In this document: positions 5,546-6,103 of the stretch, piece by piece
Numbering within the stretch: the stretch's first letter is position 1
Layout: the number at the start of each line of letters is the position of its first letter
The notes under the pieces: generated by a model
The model's database searches: none
What the model saw: the letters and a program-made list of their open reading frames with translations, nothing else
Told to the model about the DNA's origin: nothing
Source: Planococcus sp. (in: firmicutes)
GTDB taxonomy: Bacteria > Bacillota > Bacilli > Bacillales_A > Planococcaceae
Length of the DNA stretch: 6,103 nt
Direction: 5' to 3'
Assembly (NCBI GenBank): GCA_030147455.1
Contig: JASKZU010000032.1
Location: forward strand, 1 to 6,103
Program-made: the position numbers and the translations under genes

Positions 5546-6103
5546 ATGACAACAGTATCCATCGGCCAGTTGGCTCTTGAATCAACTATCACATTGCCTG
5601 AGGTGCAATTAGCCTATGAACGCATAGGCAATCGGTCCGGCCCGGTTGTGCTGATCTGCCATGCGCTGACAGGCGACCAACATGCAGCAGGCAGTGCTGA
5701 CGAGCCGGGATGGTGGGCGGGATTGATCGGGCCTGGAAAAGCGGTGGATACCGAGTTGTTTCAAGTCATTACGTTTAATGTGCTTGGCGGCTGCAACGGT
5801 TCAACAGGCCCGACTTCCATTAATCCAGAAACCGGTGCCCCGTACAATGCCGCTTTTCCGCAATTGACCATCCGCGATATGGTGAAGGCCGAACGCCTAG
5901 CGCTGGAAGAAATCGGGATCCGGCATGTGGCCGCCGTCATCGGCGGATCGCTCGGCGGCATGAAAACGCTGGAATGGGCTCGACTTTACCCCGATTTTAT
6001 CGACACAGCCATTGCGCTTGCCGTAACACCCTATTACAGCGATTACGGGGTAGCGTTCAATCATATCGGCATTCAAGCGATCGAAAACGATGTGGATTTC
6101 AAA
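5546..6103 (+). CDS. metX: Homoserine O-acetyltransferase MetX (3' end off window)
   Basis: The first 186 residues of an alpha/beta-hydrolase-fold acyltransferase are present; full MetX proteins are about 350-380 residues. It transfers acetyl from acetyl-CoA to homoserine, making the substrate of MetY. Visible signatures are CHALTGDQHAAG (38-49, oxyanion-hole region), NVLGGCNGSTGPTSINP (78-94), FPQLTIRDMV (104-113) and the nucleophile elbow IGGSLGGM with catalytic Ser135. The Asp and His of the triad lie beyond the edge. ATG at 5546 has AGGAGG (5533-5538) 7 nt upstream; a nearer ATG at 5541 meets a stop after one codon. It follows metY by 12 bp, so they are co-transcribed under the same riboswitch. 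Some MetX-family proteins use succinyl-CoA or act on serine. The GGCNGSTGP motif and the metY partner favour homoserine acetylation, though the missing half limits certainty. Confidence 0.95.
   Translation, partial: MTTVSIGQLALESTITLPEVQLAYERIGNRSGPVVLICHALTGDQHAAGSADEPGWWAGLIGPGKAVDTELFQVITFNVLGGCNGSTGPTSINPETGAPYNAAFPQLTIRDMVKAERLALEEIGIRHVAAVIGGSLGGMKTLEWARLYPDFIDTAIALAVTPYYSDYGVAFNHIGIQAIENDVDFK

Overview
The window is a methionine acquisition and synthesis locus. It looks like a low-to-mid G+C Firmicute (order Bacillales), with strong AGGAGG-type ribosome binding sites, sigma-A-like promoters and two S-box (SAM-I) riboswitch leaders. MetY-MetX sulfhydrylation genes in this setting would fit Planococcaceae or a relative, but the exact taxon is a guess. 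I see no mobile element, CRISPR array, tRNA or rRNA.

Minus strand, read from about 3904 down to 1: a sigma-A-like promoter, a SAM-I riboswitch with its antiterminator/terminator switch, then metN (ATPase), metI (permease, overlapping metN by 11 bp), a small intergenic hairpin, metQ (lipoprotein receptor) and an M20-family amidohydrolase. The amidohydrolase starts at a TTG codon and runs off the left edge. These four genes are closely spaced and look like one transcription unit: a methionine ABC importer plus a hydrolase that may release methionine from an imported N-acylated or peptide form.

Plus strand, from about 3971 to the right edge: a near-consensus promoter, a second SAM-I riboswitch with a GC-rich terminator, then metY (O-acetylhomoserine sulfhydrylase) and, 12 bp later, metX (homoserine O-acetyltransferase, cut by the right edge). 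MetX acetylates homoserine and MetY replaces the acetate with sulfide, giving homocysteine directly.

Uptake and synthesis are therefore transcribed divergently from a 647-bp intergenic region (3597-4243). Each arm carries its own SAM-sensing leader, so both should shut off when SAM is plentiful. No wholly new system is evident. The points most worth a second look are the M20 hydrolase at the end of the transporter operon, the divergent pair of non-identical riboswitches, and an 18-nt repeat shared by the metY leader and the metY coding region.
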